Source: Candidatus Krumholzibacteriia bacterium (GTDB taxonomy: Bacteria > Krumholzibacteriota > Krumholzibacteriia > Krumholzibacteriales > Krumholzibacteriaceae). From it: a DNA stretch of 9,453 bases. How positions within the stretch are numbered: position 1 is the first letter of the stretch; each line of letters opens with the position of its first letter. Of this stretch, positions 1 to 6,389 are shown piece after piece. A program made the translations under genes and the position numbers. The notes under the pieces were generated by a model. That model did no database searches and was not told the origin of the DNA. It saw nothing but the letters and a program-made list of their open reading frames with translations. Location: the NCBI GenBank assembly GCA_028706585.1, contig JAQTVX010000062.1, forward strand, positions 1 through 9,453. Direction: 5' to 3'.

Positions 1-71
1 CGGTGCTGGCGAAGAAGAACCAGGAAAAGGCTATCGAGATGATCTTGCGCAAGTTCCGCGAAGGAATCTGA
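1..71 (+). CDS. C-terminal end of an upstream gene, probably V-type ATPase subunit H/G (partial)
   Basis: Only the last 22 codons are inside the window, read in the frame beginning at base 3 and ending at TGA 69-71. The visible tail is charged and helical and ends KAIEMILRKFREGI. In the subunit H/G family (the long helix that pairs with subunit E to form the peripheral stalk) the C terminus has this look, with an amphipathic K-A-(V/I)-x-x-I-(L/V) stretch. The stronger argument is position: in Thermus and archaeal operons with the order found here, H/G comes directly before subunit I. The gap to the subunit I start is 47 bp. The identity is an inference from context plus a short tail; too little sequence is present to exclude another small helical protein. 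Confidence 0.6.
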   Translation, partial: VLAKKNQEKAIEMILRKFREGI

Positions 72-90
72 AATTCCCGCCGCTCTTGAC

Positions 91-110
91 GGGCCCCCGG
101 GGCCCGGGAG
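91..110 (+). promoter_or_regulatory. GC-only hairpin(s) abutting the subunit I ribosome-binding site
   Basis: The gap between the upstream gene and subunit I holds an 18-base run made only of G and C (91-108). Two hairpins that exclude each other can be drawn. In the first, GGGCC 91-95 pairs with GGCCC 101-105 and leaves the Shine-Dalgarno GGGAG (106-110) free. In the second, CCCGG 96-100 pairs with CCGGG 104-108 and buries part of it. GGGAG lies 8 nt before ATG 119 and supports that start over the TTG at 86. The pairing is visible; a regulatory role is only a suggestion. Confidence 0.35.
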
Positions 111-118
111 AATGTCGC

Positions 119-2092
119 ATGGCCGTTAGCCGGATGTTGAAAATTCAGCTGTTCGCGCACGAATCGATCAGGGAGGACGTCAAGGCCTTTCTGCGCGAGG
201 CGGGGGTCATCGAGGTCACCGATGTGTCCGTGGAGGGTTTTCGCGGCGAGGCCGACGAGACTGAAACGGCGAGTTGCGCGAGGCTTCTCGAAACCGTCGA
301 TTCGACCATACAGTTTCTCGATCCGTACGTGCCCAGGAAGTCTTTCGCGGAGCGCATGAGCGGCGGACCCCTCCAGGTCTCGGCAGCCGATATCGAAAAA
401 ACGCTGGCCGAGGCGGACGTGGCGGCGATCTCCGGGCGCTGTCGCGAGCTCGAAACAACGATGCGCGGGTGCCGCGACGAGCTCACGTGGAGCGCCGCTC
501 TCGCGAGAGAGCTCGAGCCTTGGCTGGCCATAAAGACCCCATTCGAAACCCTCTCCACGGAGAAGTACGGCGTTCAGTTCTGGACGTTTTCCGAAAAGAC
601 CATCGAGGCGGCGCTGAGCCTCCTGAGCGAGAAGCTCCCGCTCTCGCACGTGCAGGAGGTCGCCCGCGCGGGCGGCGTCGTGCGCTCGGCGATCATCGTG
701 CCGCGCGGCGAAGCCGAAACCGCCGCCGAGCTTCTGAAGCAGTCCGGTGGCGTGCGAAGCGCCTTTGAAAATCTCGAGGGAACGCCCGCCGCTATCATCG
801 AGAAAGAGCGCGATCGCCGCTTGGGGCTCGAATCCGAGATCGAGAGAGCCCGTGAGGAGGCGCGCACACTCTTGCATGTGAGGCCGGCGCTGCTCACGCT
901 CTCGGATCACTATCGCGAGAAACGCGGGCTCATCGACGTTGAGCGGCATTTTCACCGCACGGAGCGGACCTTTGTGATCGAGGGATGGATGTGCGCGGTG
1001 AACAAACGCCGGCTTGAGAAGGACCTCTCGAAACGTTGGAGCGAAATCGAGCTCGTCACGAGGCCTCCGCGTGATGGGGAGGATCCGCCGATACACCTCG
1101 AGAACAGGCCGGCGGCGCAGCCATTCGAGTTCATCATGACGCTCTACGGGAGACCTCTGTACAACGAGGTCGATCCGACGCCGCTCTTGGCGCCGTTCTT
1201 CGTCCTTTGTTTCGCGATATGCATGAGCGATGCCGGGTACGGTCTGACGCTGGCGGCGCTGTGCGCGTTTCTGATCTTCAAGGTCAGGATACAGGGGGGC
1301 ATGCAGATGCTTCTGAAGGTGCTCCTCGCCGGCTCCCTGCTCACCCTGTTGGTCGGCGTCGCGACCGGCGGGTACTTCGGCATGGACGCCTCGGTGCTCC
1401 CCGAATCGCTCAGGAAGTATATCCTCATCGATCCCCTCGAGGAACCGATGAAGATGCTCAATGTCGCTTTTCTCGTCGGAATAGTGCACATTCTTTTCGG
1501 CATCGGGATCAGGATGGCCGTCAATTTTCGCGCGCACATTTGGGCGGACGCGATCTTCGACGATCTCGGGTGGATCCTCTTTCTCATCACGCTCGTACCG
1601 CTCGGATTCGCGTACGTTCTCGGAGGAGCCGTGCCCCGCTGGATGCTCTTCTATTGCTCCCGCGCCGCGCTCGGTCTGGCCGCCGTGCTCTTCATCGCCG
1701 GGATCCGCAAGGAGAGAAACAGATTCATGGGCGCTTTCAAGAGCCTCATAAAGTTCTACAGCATCACCGGCTATTTCAGCGACGTGCTCTCTTATGCCCG
1801 TCTTCTCGCGCTCGGTCTGGCCTCGGCCGCGATCGCCGTTGCCATCAACTCGATCGCCCAGATGGTCAAGGGTTTTCCATTCTATACGGGATACGTCGCC
1901 GCCGTCGTCGTTCTCTTGCTCGGCCACGCCTTCAACCTGGCGGTGAACGTGCTCGGCGCGTTCGTCCACTCGGCGAGGCTCCAGTATCTCGAATTCTTCG
2001 GCAAGTTCTTCACGGGTGGTGGACGGGAATTCCATCCGTTCAGAAGCGAAAGGCGCTATACGACAATCAGGGAGACAGGTTCCAAGGTCTAA
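119..2092 (+). CDS. atpI: V/A-type ATPase subunit I (membrane stator, a-subunit homologue)
   Basis: This is the 657-residue stator subunit that carries ions past the rotor ring and anchors the peripheral stalks. The length is typical for bacterial subunit I. The N-terminal half (about 1-345) is soluble and helical, with the usual opening of a basic start followed by KIQLFAHESIREDV. The C-terminal half has about eight hydrophobic segments (roughly 355-392, 399-425, 445-470, 478-530, 554-583 and 588-623). The MSDAGYG motif is at 369-375. The essential arginine that faces the ring carboxylate is R561 in SYARLLALGLA, and the conserved tail EFFGKFFTGGG leads to HPF near the end. ATG 119 is chosen because GGGAG lies 8 nt upstream; the frame is open back to a TTG at 86, which lacks a matching site. 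The stop is 13 bp from subunit K. No defect is seen. Confidence 0.96.
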   Translation: MAVSRMLKIQLFAHESIREDVKAFLREAGVIEVTDVSVEGFRGEADETETASCARLLETVDSTIQFLDPYVPRKSFAERMSGGPLQVSAADIEKTLAEADVAAISGRCRELETTMRGCRDELTWSAALARELEPWLAIKTPFETLSTEKYGVQFWTFSEKTIEAALSLLSEKLPLSHVQEVARAGGVVRSAIIVPRGEAETAAELLKQSGGVRSAFENLEGTPAAIIEKERDRRLGLESEIERAREEARTLLHVRPALLTLSDHYREKRGLIDVERHFHRTERTFVIEGWMCAVNKRRLEKDLSKRWSEIELVTRPPRDGEDPPIHLENRPAAQPFEFIMTLYGRPLYNEVDPTPLLAPFFVLCFAICMSDAGYGLTLAALCAFLIFKVRIQGGMQMLLKVLLAGSLLTLLVGVATGGYFGMDASVLPESLRKYILIDPLEEPMKMLNVAFLVGIVHILFGIGIRMAVNFRAHIWADAIFDDLGWILFLITLVPLGFAYVLGGAVPRWMLFYCSRAALGLAAVLFIAGIRKERNRFMGAFKSLIKFYSITGYFSDVLSYARLLALGLASAAIAVAINSIAQMVKGFPFYTGYVAAVVVLLLGHAFNLAVNVLGAFVHSARLQYLEFFGKFFTGGGREFHPFRSERRYTTIRETGSKV

Positions 2093-2105
2093 GGAAGGAG
2101 TTGGT

Positions 2106-2576
2106 ATGCTCGGTTTCATGCTTGTGCTCTTTGGAGCCGCGATCGCCGCGGGGCTAGCCGGAACGGGATCGGCTGTCGGATGCGGCATCGTGGGTATGGC
2201 GGCGAGCGGCGTCGTGAGCGAGGACCCGAACAAGTTCGGGCGACTGCTCCTGCTGCAGGCGCTGCCGGGAACGCAGGGCATCTATGGACTGGTCGCGCTC
2301 TTCATGATCATCAACAAGGTCGTCGGTTGGGGTGTTCCTTTCGGCGAGATCAATGTTCGTACCGGGCTAGAGATGCTAGCCGCCGCCCTTCCAATCGGTA
2401 TCACCGGTCTCACCTCGGGAATCTATCAGGGCAAGGTGTGCGCCGCAGCGTGCAGCCTCGTCGCGAAACGGCCGACCGAAGTGGGCAAGGGGCTCGTGTT
2501 CGGCGTGGTCATCGAGACCTACGCCGTTCTCGGCCTGCTCGCCACGCTCCTTCTTCTCCAGAGGGTCAGCCTGTAG
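2106..2576 (+). CDS. atpK: V/A-type ATPase subunit K (rotor ring proteolipid, two-hairpin type)
   Basis: This 156-residue protein is the membrane rotor subunit. It has four hydrophobic helices, arranged as two repeated hairpins, each starting with a Gly/Ala-rich helix. It is thus the duplicated 16-kDa form, unlike the single-hairpin ring subunit of Thermus. Only the second hairpin carries the ion-binding carboxylate, E137 in VVIETYAVLG; the matching place in hairpin one has Q57 in LPGTQGIYG. All residues that bind Na+ in the E. hirae ring have equivalents here: L53, T56, Q57, Q108 (in SGIYQGK) and E137, plus Y60, which hydrogen-bonds the glutamate. ATG 2106 is chosen because AAGGAG (2095-2100) sits 5 nt upstream and the first helix starts at once. 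The frame is open further upstream, inside the end of subunit I, but that extension is hydrophilic and off-family. Confidence 0.96.
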   Translation: MLGFMLVLFGAAIAAGLAGTGSAVGCGIVGMAASGVVSEDPNKFGRLLLLQALPGTQGIYGLVALFMIINKVVGWGVPFGEINVRTGLEMLAAALPIGITGLTSGIYQGKVCAAACSLVAKRPTEVGKGLVFGVVIETYAVLGLLATLLLLQRVSL

Positions 2577-2607
2577 GGTCGGGGCGCTTGATAGACAGGA
2601 AGGCAAC

Positions 2608-3198
2608 ATGTCGATCGAAAACATACTGAAGCGCATCGATGAGGAGACGCAGACGGCCGCCGCCGAGATGATGTCGAACGGCGAAGCGAAGGCCGCCGGC
2701 GTACGCGACGAATACGCGAAGCAAGGATCGAAGATTCGCGCGGAGCTCGAGAACCGCGCGCGGGTGAGGGCGGCTGACGAGGAGCGCCGGCTGATAGTGG
2801 GGGAGGAGCTCGAGCTCAGGAAGGCATTTCTCGTGCGCAAGCGCGAGATCCTGGACGAGATCTACGGGGAGGCGCGAAAAAGGATAGTGGGGCTCCCTGC
2901 GGCGGGCTATCTCGAGCTTGTCAAGGCTCTCATCCTGGCGAATGCGCAGTCGGGCAGGGAGGAGATCGTTGTTTCGGGCGCCCAGCGTGACATCCTCTCG
3001 CGGGAGTTTATCGAGGCCCTGAATGAAATCAAGGGCGCCGGGGCGGCATTCTCCCTGGCGGAGACCCCCGGGGATTTCGCATGGGGAGTCGTTTTGCGGG
3101 AGGGGCAGCGGAGCGTGGACTTGACGCTCGACGTGCTCTTCGATCAGCTCAAGACCAGCGTCGAATCGGAGATCGCGAGCGTCCTGTTCCCAGAGTGA
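2608..3198 (+). CDS. atpE: V/A-type ATPase subunit E (peripheral stalk)
   Basis: This 196-residue protein fits the peripheral-stalk E subunit, which pairs with H/G and ties the A3B3 head to subunit I. The first 90 or so residues are strongly charged and Ala-rich, consistent with one long helix for a coiled coil (EETQTAAAEMMSNGEAKAAG near the start). The rest is a mixed alpha/beta head with the family's pattern: LVKALILANAQ, a strand EEIVVSG, GVVLREGQRSVDLTLDVLFDQLK, and a final helix. ATG 2608 follows AGGAAGG (2597-2603). The gap from subunit K is 31 bp. Overall sequence conservation in this family is low, so the call rests on architecture, length and operon position as well as the C-terminal motif. 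Confidence 0.92.
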   Translation: MSIENILKRIDEETQTAAAEMMSNGEAKAAGVRDEYAKQGSKIRAELENRARVRAADEERRLIVGEELELRKAFLVRKREILDEIYGEARKRIVGLPAAGYLELVKALILANAQSGREEIVVSGAQRDILSREFIEALNEIKGAGAAFSLAETPGDFAWGVVLREGQRSVDLTLDVLFDQLKTSVESEIASVLFPE

Positions 3199-3208
3199 GG
3201 GGACGGAC

Positions 3209-3214
3209 GAGGAG
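3209..3214 (+). promoter_or_regulatory. Ribosome-binding site that fixes the TTG start of subunit C
   Basis: GAGGAG lies 5 nt upstream of TTG 3220. No ATG or GTG with a comparable site is found at this N terminus, and the family's N-terminal helix begins right after the TTG. Confidence 0.75.
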
Positions 3215-3219
3215 ACCGT

Positions 3220-4185
3220 TTGGCCGAGGATTATACATATATTGTGGCGCGGCTGCGCGCGCTCGAGGCAGCGATGCCGGAGCGCTCGTGGTTCGAGCGG
3301 CTCGTGCGGACCCCCGGCGAAAGCCTCATGGGAACGTTGAGGGAACACTACCATGGTTTCGAGAGCACGAGCGATCTCGCGGAGTTCGAGAAGGCCCTCG
3401 AGGCCGATAAGGCGGAGATGCTCGAGCTCATCAGCTCGCTGCTGCGTGAGGAGCGCACGAGGCAGTTCATTCGCGCCGGCTACGACTTCGACAATCTCAC
3501 GCATGCCTGGAAGGCGGCGAGGCTTGAGGCGAAACCGGCGCTGACGAGGTTCGGTCTCGTCGAGACGCAGGCGATCGAGCAGGCGGCAACGGGAAAGGGT
3601 GGAGGAACCCTGCCCCCGTACCTCGAGGGGCACGTCCAGATGCTTGATGCGACACTCGAGGACAAGAAGAGCATCGCCGCGTGCGAGTACGCGGCCGAGG
3701 CCGCGAAGTGGCGTTTTCTCGCCAAGGTCGCGCCCGGAGAGGAAGGACGCAGCTACCTGCGCTGCAAGATCGATTCTATCAATATCAAGAACATGATCCG
3801 GCTCCGAAAGGTTCGCCTGCGGACAGAGGCGCTGGACGCGATATGGATCGAGGGAGGCGAGATTGATGCGGCGCGGCTCGGAACTCTCTTCAGGGAATCG
3901 GAGGAGGAGCTGTTCTCATTCCTCGCGACGAGCGTCCGCGGCCGGCTCATCTCTCTCGGCCTCGGGAAGGATACACCTCTCTGGAAGGTCGAGTCGATCA
4001 TGAGGGCCTCGCTCATGGAGCTGCTCGAGGAGAGCCGCTACCGTGTCTTCGACGTTTCGCCTGTGCTGTACCATATAGAGCTCAGGGAGAGGGACTACGG
4101 GATAATCCGGATAGCCATCGTGAGCAGGCTCAACCGGCTGAACGAAGAGGCGGCGCTCGAGCGCGTGAACGCGCTCTTCGCATAG
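3220..4185 (+). CDS. atpC: V/A-type ATPase subunit C (d-subunit, rotor socket)
   Basis: This 321-residue protein matches the funnel-shaped AC39/d subunit that links the central stalk (D, F) to the K ring. The protein is helical, with no membrane segment or signal peptide. Recognisable family features are YTYIVARLRALEAAMPERS at the start, the YDFDNLTHAWKAARL region (about 88-102), IKNMIRLRKVRLR in the middle and the end segment beginning SPVLYHIELRERDYGIIRI, followed by VSRLNRLNEE. The start codon is TTG, supported by GAGGAG 5 nt before it. The gap to subunit E is 21 bp. A TTG start may lower output of a subunit needed in one copy per complex; that is inference. Confidence 0.93.
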   Translation: MAEDYTYIVARLRALEAAMPERSWFERLVRTPGESLMGTLREHYHGFESTSDLAEFEKALEADKAEMLELISSLLREERTRQFIRAGYDFDNLTHAWKAARLEAKPALTRFGLVETQAIEQAATGKGGGTLPPYLEGHVQMLDATLEDKKSIAACEYAAEAAKWRFLAKVAPGEEGRSYLRCKIDSINIKNMIRLRKVRLRTEALDAIWIEGGEIDAARLGTLFRESEEELFSFLATSVRGRLISLGLGKDTPLWKVESIMRASLMELLEESRYRVFDVSPVLYHIELRERDYGIIRIAIVSRLNRLNEEAALERVNALFA

Positions 4186-4190
4186 TGACG

Positions 4191-4198
4191 AAAGGTGA
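4191..4198 (+). promoter_or_regulatory. Ribosome-binding site that fixes the GTG start of subunit F
   Basis: AAAGGTGA contains the anti-SD complement AAGGTGA and ends 7 nt before GTG 4206. The protein then opens with the beta-strand KSIAVIGNSDS that is expected at the N terminus of subunit F. Confidence 0.7.
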
Positions 4199-4205
4199 TT
4201 GAGCG

Positions 4206-4550
4206 GTGGCGAAAAGCATCGCGGTCATAGGGAATTCCGATTCGATAGAGTATTTCCGCTTCCTCGGGTGCGAAACGTATGAAACGAAGGAAGGGGTGCT
4301 CACGCAGGAGCAGTTCGACGAGGTGATCAAGCGCAGGTTCAAGATCATTCTCGTCACGGACGAGGTTTTTCGCGAATACAGGAAGATTATCAGCCGGAGA
4401 ACACTCCGGACGTTCCCGGTGGTCACGATCATCCCCGATCTGAGGAACGCCGTATGGACGAAGGAGGGGCCCGTCTCCAGCGGTATCGCCTTCGAGGAAA
4501 TCAGGACGGCATTCGTGAAGGCGGTCGGGCAGGATATTTCAAAGAAATGA
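4206..4550 (+). CDS. atpF: V/A-type ATPase subunit F (central stalk)
   Basis: This 114-residue protein is the small central-stalk subunit that binds subunit D and modulates coupling and ATPase activity. It shows the family's Rossmann-like pattern: strand KSIAVIGNSDS, FRFLGCETYE, then KIILVTDEVFREY, FPVVTIIPD, and a C-terminal helix beginning near GIAFEEIRTAFVKAVG. Length is close to the usual 100-115 residues. The GTG start is supported by the AAGGTGA site 7 nt upstream. It lies 20 bp after subunit C and 50 bp before subunit A, the largest gap inside the operon apart from that one being the 47 bp before subunit I. Confidence 0.93.
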   Translation: MAKSIAVIGNSDSIEYFRFLGCETYETKEGVLTQEQFDEVIKRRFKIILVTDEVFREYRKIISRRTLRTFPVVTIIPDLRNAVWTKEGPVSSGIAFEEIRTAFVKAVGQDISKK

Positions 4551-4600
4551 CGTACAGTTATTGCTCGTGACGGATCGAGATTGGAGGAGTCGGTAGCATT

Positions 4601-6385
4601 ATGGCCGCAGGAAGAATCGTCAAAGTTTCGGGACCTCTCATCGTCGCAGAAGGCATGAAGGACGCGAAGATGTTCGAGGTCGCCCGCGTGAGCGACAGGA
4701 AGCTCATCGGCGAGATCATCGAGCTTCACGACGAGGAGGCTTACGTACAGGTCTACGAAGACACCTCCGGTCTGGGGCCGGGGGAAATCGTCGAATCGAC
4801 CGGCGCGCCGCTCTCGATCGAGCTCGGCCCGGGGCTGCTGCAGTCGATCTACGACGGCATCCAGCGTCCCCTCAACGTCACCTATGATCGCTCCGGGCAT
4901 TTCATGCCCCGTGGAATCAACATCCCGGGGCTCGATCGAAAGAAGAAATGGGAGTTCAAGCCGAATGCGGCCCTCAAGGCCGGCGAGACGGTCGAGGCGG
5001 GGGACATTCTCGGGGAGATCAGGGAGACGGAGCTCATCATGCACCGTGTAATGGTTCCGCCGACCATCGGCAGGGGGAAGCTCGTCCGCCCGCCCGCGAA
5101 GGGCTCGTACTCGGTCGAGGAGACGATCGCCGAGATAGAAACGGACGAAGGGGTCAGGCCGGTGAGCCTCATGCACCGCTGGCCCGTGCGCACGCCGCGG
5201 CCGATCGTGAAGAAGCTCGTGCCCGAGAACCCGCTGGTCACGGGGCAGCGCGTAATCGACACCTTCTTCCCGATCAGCCAGGGAGGCACAGCCTGCGTGC
5301 CGGGACCATTCGGGGCTGGCAAGACGGTCATCCAGCATCAGCTGGCCAAGTGGTCCGACGCGCAGATAATCGTGTACATCGGCTGCGGCGAGCGCGGAAA
5401 CGAGATGACGGACGTGCTCCAGGAGTTCCCCGAGTTGAAGGATCCGGCTTCCGGGAGACCGCTCATGGAGCGGACAGTTCTCATCGCGAACACGTCGAAC
5501 ATGCCCGTTGCGGCCCGCGAGGCGTCCGTATATACGGGGATAACGATAGCCGAGTACTTCAGGGACATGGGGTACAACGTCGCCGTCATGGCGGATTCGA
5601 CATCCCGGTGGGCCGAGGCCATGCGGGAGATGTCGGGACGCCTGGAGGAGATGCCTGGCGAGGAGGGCTACCCCGCGTATCTTCCCTCCAGAATCGCCGA
5701 GTTCTACGAGCGCTCGGGACGCGCGACCTGCCTCGGCCGCGATGGAAGGATCGGGACGCTCAGCGTCATAGGCGCGGTTTCTCCCCCTGGAGGCGACCTG
5801 TCCGATCCTGTCGTTCAAGCGACGCTCAAGGTAGTGAAGGTGTTCTGGAGCCTCGAGGATCAGCTCGCGTTCGAACGGCATTTCCCCGCGATCAGCTGGC
5901 TCACGAGCTACAGCCTGTACCACGACGGCCTTCGGGATTACTTCAGCAGCAACGTCGCCGAGGACTCGGACGCGCTCAGGGGCGAAGCGATGGAGCTGCT
6001 TCAGAAGGAGGCGGAGCTCAAGGAGCTCGTGCGACTGGTGGGGGTGGATTCGCTCTCGCCGCAGGACCGGATCGTCCTGGAGACGACGAAGTCGATCCGC
6101 GAGGATTTTCTGCACCAGTCGGCATTCGACGCCGAGGACGCCTACACGCGCCTCCTCAAGCAGTACCATATGCTCAAAACGATTCTCATGCTCCATCGTG
6201 CGTGTCTCGGGGCGCTCGAGAAGCACTGTCCCCTGCGGAAGCTCCTCGAGCTTCCGGTTCGCGGGAAGATCGCGAGGATGAGGTACCTGAGCGAGAAGGA
6301 GCTGGCGCATTTCGATTCCATACAGCATGAAATCGAGGAACAGCTCACAACGTGTATGCACGAAAGCCGCACAGGCGAGGAGTAG
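4601..6385 (+). CDS. atpA: V/A-type ATPase catalytic subunit A
   Basis: This 594-residue protein is the catalytic head subunit that makes or splits ATP at the A/B interface. The N-terminal beta-barrel opens GRIVKVSGPLIVAEGM. Next comes the inserted bulge region of about residues 115-190, which separates A from F-type beta. The P-loop GPFGAGKT is at 235-242 (K241 and T242 bind phosphate and Mg2+). The catalytic glutamate is E264 in GCGERGNEMTDVL, and the Walker B aspartate is D332 in VMADSTSRWAEAMRE. The FPAISWLTSYS segment follows at about 428-438. Its S432 sits where the ATPase alpha/beta signature expects D, N or H. ATG 4601 is preceded by GGAGGAG (4583-4589) at a rather long spacing of 11 nt; the family N terminus supports this start. 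All catalytic residues are intact. Confidence 0.98.
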   Translation: MAAGRIVKVSGPLIVAEGMKDAKMFEVARVSDRKLIGEIIELHDEEAYVQVYEDTSGLGPGEIVESTGAPLSIELGPGLLQSIYDGIQRPLNVTYDRSGHFMPRGINIPGLDRKKKWEFKPNAALKAGETVEAGDILGEIRETELIMHRVMVPPTIGRGKLVRPPAKGSYSVEETIAEIETDEGVRPVSLMHRWPVRTPRPIVKKLVPENPLVTGQRVIDTFFPISQGGTACVPGPFGAGKTVIQHQLAKWSDAQIIVYIGCGERGNEMTDVLQEFPELKDPASGRPLMERTVLIANTSNMPVAAREASVYTGITIAEYFRDMGYNVAVMADSTSRWAEAMREMSGRLEEMPGEEGYPAYLPSRIAEFYERSGRATCLGRDGRIGTLSVIGAVSPPGGDLSDPVVQATLKVVKVFWSLEDQLAFERHFPAISWLTSYSLYHDGLRDYFSSNVAEDSDALRGEAMELLQKEAELKELVRLVGVDSLSPQDRIVLETTKSIREDFLHQSAFDAEDAYTRLLKQYHMLKTILMLHRACLGALEKHCPLRKLLELPVRGKIARMRYLSEKELAHFDSIQHEIEEQLTTCMHESRTGEE

Positions 6386-6389
6386 AATC

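Noticed and set aside
86..118. Longer subunit I starting at TTG 86
   Set aside because: The extra 11 residues lie in the GC-only hairpin, are absent from the family N terminus, and the Shine-Dalgarno GGGAG fits ATG 119.
1207..2157. Second + frame of 316 codons inside subunit I
   Set aside because: Arg-rich out-of-frame translation of the membrane half of subunit I, whose own frame has clear helices and conserved motifs.
2566..3633. Open frame of 355 codons on the - strand across subunits E and C
   Set aside because: It spans two genes and their gap, with biased composition and no recognisable domain.
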